Source: Ruminococcus sp.
Lineage (GTDB): Bacteria > Bacillota_A > Clostridia > Oscillospirales > Ruminococcaceae
Assembly: GCA_017418765.1 (NCBI GenBank)
Contig: JAFOMV010000002.1
Span: 1-19,351 of the forward strand
Direction of reading: 5' to 3'
Length of the DNA: 19,351 nt
In this document: positions 1 through 7,700 of the stretch, one piece after another
Position numbering within the stretch: the first letter of the stretch is position 1
Layout of the letters: each line of letters begins with the position of its first letter
Translations under genes and position numbers: made by a program
Notes under the pieces: model-generated
What the model saw: only the letters and a program-made list of their open reading frames with translations
What the model was told of the DNA's origin: nothing
Databases searched by the model: none

Positions 1-785
1 ACAGACTTGCCCTTTCTGTAAAGGATGTTTCTGAGAGCAGCATACTTGTAGCAGTCATTGTTATCGAAATCAGCACAGAAATCCTTCTGAGCCTTTGCAG
101 CGCCCTTCATGAGTGCATCGATATCGCAGCCTGCAACAGCGATAGGGAGAAGACCAACAGCTGTAAGAACTGAGAAACGGCCTCCTACATCGTCAGGGAT
201 AACGAAAGTCTCATAGCCCTCAGCGTCTGAGAGATTCTTGAGAGTTCCTCTTGCCTTGTCGGTAGTAGCGAATATCCTGTTCTTAGCTTCTTCCTTGCCG
301 TACTTATCCTCGACCATCTTCTTGAAGATGCGGAATGCAAGTGCAGGCTCAGTAGTAGTGCCTGACTTTGAGATAACGTTTACAGAGAAATCCTTGCCTT
401 CGCAGAGTGCGATGATCTCGTTAAGGTAAGCAGGGTTTATGCTGTTGCCTACATAGTAGATGTCAGGTGTATCCTTCTTGATATTATTATAAAGGGGCGA
501 CTTGAGAAGCTCGATAGCTGCTCTTGCGCCAAGGTATGAGCCGCCGATACCGATAACGATGAGGATATCGGAATTCTTCTTGATCTTTTCGGCAGCAGCC
601 TTTATCCTTGCGAATTCATCCTTATCGTAAGCAGTAGGAAGATCTACCCAACCTAAGAAATCATTGCCAAGACCTGTCTTGCTGTGGAGAGACTCAGCTG
701 CGGCTTCAACTTGTGCCTTGATGCCTGCGAGCTCGTCAGCGTTGACGAAATCCTTGAGATATTTTGTGTTGAGTTTTAATGACAT
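1..785 (-). CDS. pgi: Glucose-6-phosphate isomerase, N-terminal part (cut by window edge)
   Basis: Cytoplasmic enzyme interconverting glucose 6-phosphate and fructose 6-phosphate in glycolysis and gluconeogenesis. Only the first 261 codons lie in the window, so the 3' end is missing because of the window edge and not because of a break. Translating the minus strand from the ATG at 785-783 gives a protein starting [10 protein letters not shown]. It carries the SIS-fold phosphosugar-binding motifs: [13 protein letters not shown] around residues 78-90, [14 protein letters not shown] at 139-152, and the PGI signature [14 protein letters not shown] at 198-211. A GGAGG ribosome binding site at 799-795 lies 9 bases before the ATG and fixes the start. 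It has its own consensus promoter upstream, so it is probably not dependent on the carboxypeptidase-like operon that precedes it on the same strand. No reading-frame problem is visible. The identification is secure. Confidence 0.96.
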   Translation of the reverse strand, partial: MSLKLNTKYLKDFVNADELAGIKAQVEAAAESLHSKTGLGNDFLGWVDLPTAYDKDEFARIKAAAEKIKKNSDILIVIGIGGSYLGARAAIELLKSPLYNNIKKDTPDIYYVGNSINPAYLNEIIALCEGKDFSVNVISKSGTTTEPALAFRIFKKMVEDKYGKEEAKNRIFATTDKARGTLKNLSDAEGYETFVIPDDVGGRFSVLTAVGLLPIAVAGCDIDALMKGAAKAQKDFCADFDNNDCYKYAALRNILYRKGKS

Positions 786-840
786 TAAAAATTACCTCCA
801 AATATGTACGGTACTCCATACAATATAATTTACCATCTTT

Positions 841-869
841 ATGATACTATATTTTCAGATTTTTTTCAA
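841..869 (-). promoter_or_regulatory. Promoter of pgi
   Basis: On the minus strand TTGAAA (869-864) is followed after exactly 17 bases by TATCAT (846-841), a good housekeeping sigma promoter. Transcription would start near 834, giving a leader of roughly 50 bases before the pgi ATG at 785. The promoter lies in the 135-base gap downstream of the S11-like gene. Assigned from consensus only. Confidence 0.7.
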
Positions 870-920
870 GTACAACATGAATAAAAAACAAACATTTGTA
901 CATTGTTGATAGTTTCAACA

Positions 921-2057
921 TTATTTTCCGCACATTTTATACAGCAATCTGCTAAACACAAACTCAAAAGATAGTCTTTTCACATCTGATTTTACAATTA
1001 AAGGTGTCTCATAGATCAGCGAATCCTTATTGTAAAATGCCGCAGTCCCCACTTGCTGTCCCCTTCTGACAGGAGCCTCGGAATATTCGGGTACAACTAC
1101 AACGGTATCAAGGTCACCTGTGCCTTTAGGAATGGCAAGTCTGTTCTGAGCACCTATCATCAGCTCTGCTGCAGGCGCTTCACCGTTCCTGATGCGAAGC
1201 GGTCTCATCATTTCCTCAGGAAACATGGTTGATGTGACCTTATACCCTGTATATCCTTTTTTAAGCAGTGACTTCGCAGTTTCATACATGATATCTTCAT
1301 TTTCTGCTCCCAGCACCACCGCAATACATCTCATACCCTTTCCGTTATCTCCGCCCTCAGCTATACAGTATCCCGAAATATCAGAGTGTATGACCTTGAA
1401 ACCAATATGCGGCTCATATGTGCGTGACAGCTTGTTCTCATTGACAAGTTCGGCTTTGCCGCTGCGTACAAAATCACGCCATGTTGCAAAATAAGGCTTC
1501 AGGAACTCATATTTTGCAAGCCTTGCACATATGACAGCTATATCGTGAGCCGTTGTATGCTCCCGTTCATCATAGTAGCCGTAGGGAGAATAAAACGCCG
1601 TGTCTTTAAGATCAAGGTCAAAAGCTTCACTGTTCATCCTCATCACAAATTTCTCAACCGTCTGTTCCGATCTTTCAGCCAGCACAGTCAGGGCATCATT
1701 TGCGTTTCCGACGATCACGCTCTTTAAAAGTTCGTCAACCGTCATACTGTCTCCGGATTCAAGCCATACTACCGAGCCATTTGTTCCCGTTACGCTGTCA
1801 GAGGCTGTAAGCTCATCATCAAGAGAATACTTCCCCGTTTCGATATCCTCTGCAATAAGCAGGACCGACATCAGCTTGCTGAGATATCCCACATTCATTT
1901 TTTCACCGCCGTTCTCATCACACAGTACAGTTCCAGTTTCAGCCTCTATAAGTATGCAGGACCTGTATTTATCAGCCGCTTCATTAGTGCCCGCACCGAG
2001 AACAAGCATAAAAGCCATAAGTACCAGAACTGCGATAACTGTAAAATTCCTTCTCAT
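921..2057 (-). CDS. S11 family D-alanyl-D-alanine carboxypeptidase homologue (DacF-like), predicted inactive
   Basis: A 378-residue secreted protein aligning over its whole length with penicillin-binding D,D-carboxypeptidases of the DacA/DacF type. Residues 1-28 form a signal peptide or anchor, about 30-255 the S11 catalytic fold, about 275-355 a PBP5_C-like domain, and the C-terminal 20 residues a basic amphipathic helix typical of membrane attachment. All three active-site motifs are altered. The SxxK serine is Tyr58 (YLSK, K61 kept), the SxN serine is Asn118 (NAN), and KTG is KVI at 221-223. The flanking framework (CILIEAETGTVL, ENKLSRTY, GYCIA) is well kept and the frame is open, so this looks like a maintained pseudoenzyme rather than a decaying gene. 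The start at 2057 is chosen because GGAGG (2069-2065) lies 7 bases upstream; an in-frame ATG at 2132 lacks a ribosome binding site and lies inside a hairpin. It is the last gene of the operon. Confidence 0.88.
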   Translation of the reverse strand: MRRNFTVIAVLVLMAFMLVLGAGTNEAADKYRSCILIEAETGTVLCDENGGEKMNVGYLSKLMSVLLIAEDIETGKYSLDDELTASDSVTGTNGSVVWLESGDSMTVDELLKSVIVGNANDALTVLAERSEQTVEKFVMRMNSEAFDLDLKDTAFYSPYGYYDEREHTTAHDIAVICARLAKYEFLKPYFATWRDFVRSGKAELVNENKLSRTYEPHIGFKVIHSDISGYCIAEGGDNGKGMRCIAVVLGAENEDIMYETAKSLLKKGYTGYKVTSTMFPEEMMRPLRIRNGEAPAAELMIGAQNRLAIPKGTGDLDTVVVVPEYSEAPVRRGQQVGTAAFYNKDSLIYETPLIVKSDVKRLSFEFVFSRLLYKMCGK

Positions 2058-2100
2058 AAAAGCTCCTCCGCAAATCGTTTTATTTGAAGTATATTCATTG

Positions 2101-2180
2101 CAGGGCGCAGATATAACAACGGCAGACAACAAGTGTCTGCCACGGCTTCAGGGCGATACCGCAAACGCAGCATCGCCCTG
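2101..2180 (-). promoter_or_regulatory. Paired-hairpin element between the M15-like and S11-like genes
   Basis: The 144-base spacer holds two perfect stem-loops. The first, CAGGGCGAT/ATCGCCCTG (arms 2172-2180 and 2149-2157), has a 9-bp stem and 14-base loop. The second, GGCAGACA/TGTCTGCC (2121-2128 and 2134-2141), has an 8-bp stem and 5-base loop. Neither is followed by a T-run on the minus strand, so they are not ordinary terminators. A second copy of CAGGGCG (plus-strand sense) at 2101-2107 gives the distal arm an alternative partner. The element may be an RNA processing, stability or attenuation site within the operon. A weak TATACT at 2093-2088 lies downstream but has no good -35. Confidence 0.55.
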
Positions 2181-2201
2181 ATAAAATATTATCCGCCTTT
2201 T

Positions 2202-3179
2202 TCAGCTTTTGGGAGTAGTAATAATAAAACCGTCCTTATTATTACCCGAAACGCTGTAGGAACTTGAGATAGGTACGTAAGTAGTTGTGCTCTCACCTTC
2301 CGACTTTACACTAAAAATGGTATAGATATCAGAATCATAAGTATACTGATATGGGCTATCCAGAGTAAAATCAGACAGGAATTTAAGATACTGTTCGAGA
2401 CACATATCCTTATCATGCATTACAGCAGAATGTACCTTTCCAACATACCTTAAATGCCAAGGACAATAACTGTGGCCTGTTGCATCTTCCATGCCCTTGG
2501 GATATCTTACGACAAAGCCGTATTTCCAGCAGTTATCGACTACCCAGCCTTCGTCATCAAGGCCGTCAAATCCGATGACCTCGCCATATGCTTTGAGCGC
2601 AAGATCAACAGATGTTCCGAGATCTGATTCTGTGAAGGATTCAGGACAGCATGAACCATCATCTGTATAGGTATCATCTGTACCATAAACAACAAAATCA
2701 GAAAGTCCTGTCTCGCTGTTATAATCCTCCATAAGCTCGTTGAGCGCTTCCGCTGCGTCAGATTCAAGCTTGACAGATTCGGAATAAAGTGAATAGAACT
2801 CATTCTTGACCGACAGCAGACTGACCATATCACCTGCATATCCGGAATCAACAGAGTGATCCTGATCATAAACTGCCAGTTTGCCCTCAGCTATTTTAGC
2901 TTCGGAAAGAATAAGCTGATGCTGTCCTATGTTTTCTACGCCGACTGATTCAGTCTTTGTATCGTCTCCGTTTGCAAGTATGACAGCATTTTCATTTACA
3001 GGAGGTACAGGCATAGTAGGGTATTCAGCAAAGTCTCCTTCTATTACAAGATTATGGTGCTCATTGTTAGCAAGCCTGCGGCATACAAAATCAGCACCGA
3101 ACGTAACCATCAAAATCACTGAAGCCGCACCAAGCAGGCGCATTGGCTTTAATTTAACCTTTCTCGTTTTGTTTGCCAT
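2202..3179 (-). CDS. M15/VanY-like D,D-carboxypeptidase homologue, membrane-anchored, predicted inactive
   Basis: A 325-residue protein with a basic N-terminus and one transmembrane or signal segment (about residues 13-33), then a linker, then a VanY (peptidase M15B) domain at about 145-270 and a C-terminal extension at 275-325. The family is recognised from WKYGFVVRYPKGMEDATGH (218-236) followed by PWHLRYVG (240-247). In active VanY enzymes the zinc and catalytic motifs are SEHQTGLAxD and YEPWHLRYVG. Here the first becomes TESDLGTSVD (183-192), replacing the zinc-binding His by Ser185 while keeping Asp192. In the second the catalytic Glu becomes Cys239 while His242 is kept. The SGYRS substrate-binding region appears as YGTDD (165-169). 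Loss of one zinc ligand and of the general base predicts no hydrolysis. GGAGG at 3192-3188, 8 bases before the ATG, supports the start. It lies 73 bases after the active S11 gene on the same strand, probably cotranscribed. Confidence 0.85.
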   Translation of the reverse strand: MANKTRKVKLKPMRLLGAASVILMVTFGADFVCRRLANNEHHNLVIEGDFAEYPTMPVPPVNENAVILANGDDTKTESVGVENIGQHQLILSEAKIAEGKLAVYDQDHSVDSGYAGDMVSLLSVKNEFYSLYSESVKLESDAAEALNELMEDYNSETGLSDFVVYGTDDTYTDDGSCCPESFTESDLGTSVDLALKAYGEVIGFDGLDDEGWVVDNCWKYGFVVRYPKGMEDATGHSYCPWHLRYVGKVHSAVMHDKDMCLEQYLKFLSDFTLDSPYQYTYDSDIYTIFSVKSEGESTTTYVPISSSYSVSGNNKDGFIITTPKS

Positions 3180-3252
3180 GACCTTTTCCTCCGATTTTGT
3201 TCTACGATTTGCGGATATACCGCATTTTGATGATCTGTTTTTTTACTCATCA

Positions 3253-4341
3253 TTATGATCGTGAGGATCTATAAGGCTCCCCTCCTACACAGTAAACGCT
3301 GTATGCGCTGAGCGTATCATACACCATATTCCATTTGGTAGTACCTCCACAAAGCACAAGTATATACGTTTCACCGTTTATTACCGCAAAGCTTTCCACA
3401 CAGTTTCCGGCTTTATCGGTATAGCCTGTTTTTCCGCCGAGTATCTTTACACCTTCTATTTCATCACCATACATCCTTGTAAAAAGAGTACTGGTGAAAG
3501 TAAGGCCCTCGGGATTTTGTTCAGTCTCAGGAACTTTATACTCATAAGCGGAAAGGATCTTTTTACAGGTCTTATCTCTGATAGCATATTCCAGTATCAT
3601 CGCCATGTCTTCGGCGGTACTGTAATGCTGTGGATCATGAAGCCCGACAACGTTAGTAAAATGCGTTGCGTAAAGCCCCATTTCTTCAGCCTTATCATTC
3701 ATAAGCTCAACAAACTTCTTCTCAGAGCCTGCGATATGACACGCAACCGCAGATGCTGCGTCCGCACCCGAATTAAGTATCATCCCGTAGAGAAGGTCCT
3801 TCACCGAAGGTGTCTCTCCGGGAAGAAAACCCGCTCTCGAAGCGTCCTGCTCTATGTAAGGGGTCACCATTTTATCAGTTATAAGAACCTTTTCACGCAT
3901 ATCCTCCACGTTCTCAACAGCAACAATAAGTGTCATCACTTTGGTCAGCGAAGCAGGGTACATCCTGTACCTTTCACCATTGTAAGCTATGATCTCGTTT
4001 CGGTCCGCATTGATAAGAATTGCATTTTTTGCGTCATATTCTTTTCCGAATACGACTGATCTGTAAGTTTTTGCAGGATATACCAAAATTTCAGCTGTAT
4101 CGTCTTCCGATCGTTCTGTATCAGGTCCGGAAAGCAACTCAGCCTCTTTCGTCGAGGTCTTTGTTGTGATTTCTGCTGTGATCGTAGTACCGACTGTTGT
4201 CTGTACCGAACCTTCTCTGCCTTTCTCCTTTAGCCTGAGAAAAGCAAGTAAAACACCGAATGTTATCAGAACAGATAAGAGAACTCCTGCGCCCGCCCTG
4301 AAAAGAGTCAGGCCATTTGAACTTTTCCTCTCTTTGTTCAT
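3253..4341 (-). CDS. D-alanyl-D-alanine carboxypeptidase, S11 family (probably active)
   Basis: A 362-residue penicillin-binding protein that would remove the terminal D-Ala from peptidoglycan pentapeptides outside the membrane, thereby limiting cross-linking. An N-terminal hydrophobic segment (about 14-35) anchors or exports it; a Thr/Glu-rich linker (about 45-85) leads to the S11 domain (about 90-335). Catalytic motifs are visible: SLTK at 131-134 (nucleophile Ser131, Lys134) and KTG at 304-306. The middle motif, usually SxN, reads SGA (191-193), so Asn is replaced by Ala. Such variants look tolerable because the serine is kept, but activity is not certain. Unlike the second S11 gene it lacks a PBP5_C domain and C-terminal amphipathic helix. 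GAGG (4351-4348) lies 6 bases before the ATG. It is the first gene of the three-gene operon and sits behind a near-perfect promoter. Confidence 0.93.
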   Translation of the reverse strand: MNKERKSSNGLTLFRAGAGVLLSVLITFGVLLAFLRLKEKGREGSVQTTVGTTITAEITTKTSTKEAELLSGPDTERSEDDTAEILVYPAKTYRSVVFGKEYDAKNAILINADRNEIIAYNGERYRMYPASLTKVMTLIVAVENVEDMREKVLITDKMVTPYIEQDASRAGFLPGETPSVKDLLYGMILNSGADAASAVACHIAGSEKKFVELMNDKAEEMGLYATHFTNVVGLHDPQHYSTAEDMAMILEYAIRDKTCKKILSAYEYKVPETEQNPEGLTFTSTLFTRMYGDEIEGVKILGGKTGYTDKAGNCVESFAVINGETYILVLCGGTTKWNMVYDTLSAYSVYCVGGEPYRSSRS

Positions 4342-4373
4342 TACACACCTCGTAAAATATCTCTACGCCCTTA

Positions 4374-4402
4374 ATTATAATACAAAAAAACAGCAAAGTC
4401 AA
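4374..4402 (-). promoter_or_regulatory. Strong promoter of the carboxypeptidase operon
   Basis: On the minus strand TTGACT (4402-4397) is separated by exactly 17 bases from a perfect TATAAT (4379-4374). Transcription would begin near 4367, leaving about 25 bases of leader before the ATG at 4341. I see no comparable promoter before either downstream gene, so it probably drives all three. Confidence 0.82.
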
Positions 4403-4423
4403 CACGAAAATAATTTTTTCCGT

Positions 4424-4456
4424 ATTGCACAAATATTTCGGATAGGTTTGTGCAAT
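4424..4456. promoter_or_regulatory. Operator-like inverted repeat upstream of the carboxypeptidase promoter
   Basis: ATTGCACAAA (4424-4433) and TTTGTGCAAT (4447-4456) form perfect 10-base inverted arms around a 13-base centre. The near arm is about 21 bases upstream of the -35 box. A third related half-site, TTTGTGCCAATT, begins at 4471, 24 bases after the second arm. The placement fits an activator site. No regulator gene is nearby to name. Confidence 0.5.
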
Positions 4457-4500
4457 TTCCAACAGGAACATTTGTGCCAATTGGATAGTCGGGGCGAATT

Positions 4501-4546
4501 ATGAATATTTATGCATAAAAATATGCATAATGAATACTTATGCATA
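4501..4546. repeat. Cluster of TATGCATA palindromes within 17-base direct repeats
   Basis: ATGAATATTTATGCATA (4501-4517) is repeated as ATGAATACTTATGCATA (4530-4546), with one mismatch in 17. A third ATATGCATA lies between them at 4521-4529. Three ATGCAT palindromes thus fall within 35 bases, centred 12 and 17 bases apart. The cluster lies 130-180 bases upstream of the operon promoter and outside any convincing gene. It may be a multi-site protein-binding region; the function is unknown. Confidence 0.5.
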
Positions 4547-4696
4547 TTAGCCTCTGTTCCAAAACTATACAAATTGTAAATACTGATTTTCCTTGATTTT
4601 AAAAGGATTTTTCTATGATATCTTCAAGAAGATCAGTGTTTTTTCTGCTTTTTCATAAGATAATTGTATTCACGATAATATTATTTCTGCATAAAC
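4547..4696. other. AT-rich gene-free remainder of the 411-base intergenic region
   Basis: Between the repeat cluster and the addA terminator I see no supported gene. The plus strand has small complementary segments (ACTG/CAGT, TCCTT/AAGGA, TCTTC/GAAGA between about 4582 and 4640) followed by a T-run, which could suggest a small RNA. However, no credible promoter precedes them. It is best treated as spacer. Confidence 0.4.
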
Positions 4697-4733
4697 AAAA
4701 AAACAGGCTCGGGCTCCAAGAACCCAAACCTGT
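4697..4733 (-). terminator. Rho-independent terminator after addA
   Basis: On the minus strand, 20 bases after the addA stop, an 11-12 bp stem closed by ACAGG/CCTGT (4729-4733 and 4703-4707) with G-U pairs encloses a GGG/CCC-containing upper stem and a 7-base loop. It is followed directly by a run of seven T. A textbook intrinsic terminator ending the addBA transcript. Confidence 0.88.
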
Positions 4734-4752
4734 AAAAATTGTATAAATCTAT

Positions 4753-7700
4753 TTATGTCAGATCAGTCACGATCTCCTTTTCAAGCTCAAAAGAGTACAC
4801 GCAGGCTTCCTTGACTTTTTTATTCATAGTCAGTTCTGCCGCCGCTTTGTAAAGGGTGAGCTGCATTCTATAACGTTCCTTCAGCGCTTTCTCTGACACT
4901 CCCCTGTCGGACTTGTAATCGACTATTACCAGCCTGCCGTCCTCCTCGAAGACAAGATCCATTATTCCCTTTATCATACCGTCCGACTTTTTCAGAACAG
5001 CCAACTCATCATTATCTATATCAAGATCAGCAACAGCTACCATGAATTTTCGCTCACGCCAGACTCTGCTGCCTGCCGCTTTTATACGTGCATACAATTT
5101 GCTGTCAAAAAACGCTGAGGCTTTCTGAACTGATATCGACTGCGCCTGTGCAGGTGTTATAAATCCACGTTCTGCAACGGACTTTATTTCTGATTCGATA
5201 TCCACAGATGCTCTCTCAAAATCGCAGTACTGGAAGAACGTGTGTATAGCCGTTCCTCTTTCCGCACCTGTCAGCTTTCCGTTTCCGGAAATAAACCTGG
5301 GACGTTTTAATTTAAAATCAAAGCTGTCAGTTTCCTTTTTCAGCTTTTTGGTTATTTCTGTAACGCTCAGCTTAGCAGGAGTTTCAGACAGGCTTCTGTC
5401 ATATACGTCATTATTGATGTCCTCAAGCTCACAGAAAATACCATCATCTGCCTCAGCTTTTTCATCCCCTTCGTCATCTTCAAAAACAAGCGGCGATACA
5501 TTATCAGCAAACACACATTCAAACAATTCATCGCTGCACTGCACCTCAGGCATAATATCGCCCTCCTCAGAGATACCGAGCCTTTGCGAGATCTCTCCAA
5601 ACTTTTCATGCTGCATAAGGACAGCCCATATCCAATCCGAAAAATAGTCCGCCTCAGCTATCATGTCATCTGTCCTTCCGTTATCCACAATGCAGCTCTC
5701 CATCTTGCTTCTAACTCTTTTCAGTGCTTTCTCTCCGCATTTCAGATCAATGAAAAGCTTTTGTTTTGCACGTGTAAGACCTACATAGAAAAGCCTCATT
5801 TCCTCACTGCGTGTATCATGCTCCTCCTCAGCCGAAAGCAGGACCTGTTGAAAAGTTCTGTATTTGCGGTATATCTTCGGATCGTAAAGGATATATCCCG
5901 CCCTTCCGTCTGATGAGAACATAGCTGTATCCGAATCATATTTGAACTTTGTTGATGTTTCTGCTATGAACACAAAAGGAAATTCCAGTCCTTTTGAGCG
6001 ATGTAAGGTCAGTATGGATACATAATCTCCCGACGAAGCTGATACCTTACCCTGTGCATAATCGCCTTTCTCCATAACTCTGTCAAGATGGCGCAGAAAG
6101 CCTCCGAGACCTCCTGAACCCTCTAACGAAGCGGATTCCTCATAATTCTGAGCGTATTGTATGAGTGCTCTGAGATTAGCACGTTTTTTATCTCCGTCAC
6201 TGTAAAGCTGCATTACTGAAATAAAGTCTGTTGTATCATAGATCGAGCTTATCAGTTCACCGATAGTCATAGTTACAGAATCAAGTCTGAACGAATCAAG
6301 CGAATCAAGAAAGTCACTGCATCTCTCACGCAGGAACATATCATCACAATCATCGTATTCGCCATCGGCTATCCCCCTTAATACAGTGAAAAGCGGTCTT
6401 TCTCTGTCAAGGGAGCGTATATAGGCGAGCTCCTGTATACTGAACATATACATAGGCGACATCATTACCGCAGCCATAGAGATATCCAGCAGAGGATTGC
6501 TTATTATCCGCAGAAGGTCTATAAGCACCGCTATCTCGCGTGACCTGAGATATCCGCTTTCTTCGCTTCCTTTTGCAGAGACGCCAAGCTTATTAAGCTG
6601 TTCTGCGTATTTATTTATATGAACGTTATTGCGTACAAGTATACAGAAATCAGATGGTCTGCATGGACGTTTCCTGCCATTGCTCTCCGTTACCTCTGTT
6701 CCCTTTCTGAGCATTTCCGCTATCTGCTGTGCTGTGAATACCGCTTCTCTGTTCAGTTCATCCGTTATCCCCTCCTCGTTATCGGGAGGATCGTCATTTA
6801 TAAAGTTTATGACCGTTCTGCTGTTTTCCTGTGAAATACCGTTGTAATACTCCGCACCATAGTAGAGCTTTTCATCATCGGTATAATCTATATCTCCGCA
6901 TTTCTCAGTCATTATCGCCGAGAAAACATAATTGACAAACGCTATCACATTCTCTGAGCTTCTGAAATTTCTGTTGAGAAGTATAGAACGTATCACAGCG
7001 GAACTGTCTTCGGAATAGGGCTCTGCATTTTTCAGTGTTTCCATGAAATTTTTCGGATTCGCAAGCCTGAATCGGTATATCGACTGCTTTACATCACCTA
7101 CAAGGAAAACATTGTCACCGTAAAGAGGCTTTCCCTCACCGTCTGTACGGTAATTCTTAGACAGCAGCTTGAATATGAGGTCCTGCTTGTTATTTGAATC
7201 CTGATACTCGTCTATCATTATAATGTCATAATGCTCAGCGGCCTTTCGTGCAGCTTCAGATTGAGTTATATTGCCATTGCTGTCCACATCGGCAAGAAGT
7301 TCCAGTGCGAGCCTTTCACCGTCATCAAAGCTTATGGAGTTTCTCTCACACTTCATGCCCCATAGTATCTCATGATACTTTCGCATCACATCAGCAAGTG
7401 CTTTCGTTACTTCTGCCGACTCAATGTAGTCGCTCTCAACAGAACGCATACTGTCAGCGGCTTTCTGAACCAGCTTTTTAAGATTTTCACGCTTCTTCTT
7501 GTAAAGCTCACGAAGTCCCTTGTCATGCGGAGTTTTTCCTACACGCACAAGGTCTCCAAAGGCACAGGCGTTGTCACATTCTTCCTCAGATGGCAGTCTG
7601 CCTTTTCTGAGAATGGCAAGAAGGTCTGATACCAGATCATGATCCTGTTCCGCCTGCGCTGCTGATTTTTCTGCCGCAGCCGCTGATATATCGGGAAATA

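Noticed and set aside
883..920. TGTTGA/TCAACA hairpin and T-run after the S11-like gene as a terminator
   Set aside because: The stem is 6 A/T-rich base pairs and the T-run is about 15 bases away, so it does not fit an intrinsic terminator well enough to annotate.
2058..2132. Upstream ATG at 2132 as the start of the S11-like gene
   Set aside because: It would add 25 residues before a good signal peptide, lacks a ribosome binding site and overlaps the hairpin; the ATG at 2057 has GGAGG at ideal distance.
1600..2181. Long plus-strand open frame (193 codons) opposite the S11-like gene
   Set aside because: It is antisense to a well-recognised gene, gives a Ser/Thr-rich low-complexity product and has no family resemblance. 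It is a shadow of minus-strand codon use.
921..3179. Treating the M15-like and second S11-like genes as ordinary functional carboxypeptidases
   Set aside because: The overall similarity would suggest it, but direct reading of the codons shows Tyr58, Asn118 and KVI in one and Ser185 and Cys239 in the other, so the key catalytic residues are absent.
4501..4546. Repeats as a CRISPR array or replication origin iterons
   Set aside because: Only two 17-base copies plus a partial one, with 12-base spacing and no cas, rep or dnaA genes nearby.
4511..4579. 22-codon plus-strand open frame in the intergenic region
   Set aside because: No ribosome binding site, starts inside the TATGCATA repeats and has no recognisable product or promoter.
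4582..4655. Possible plus-strand small RNA (complementary segments followed by a T-run)
   Set aside because: The stems are short, one loop is too tight, and I could not find a promoter with acceptable -35 and -10 boxes. Kept only as a note in the spacer entry.
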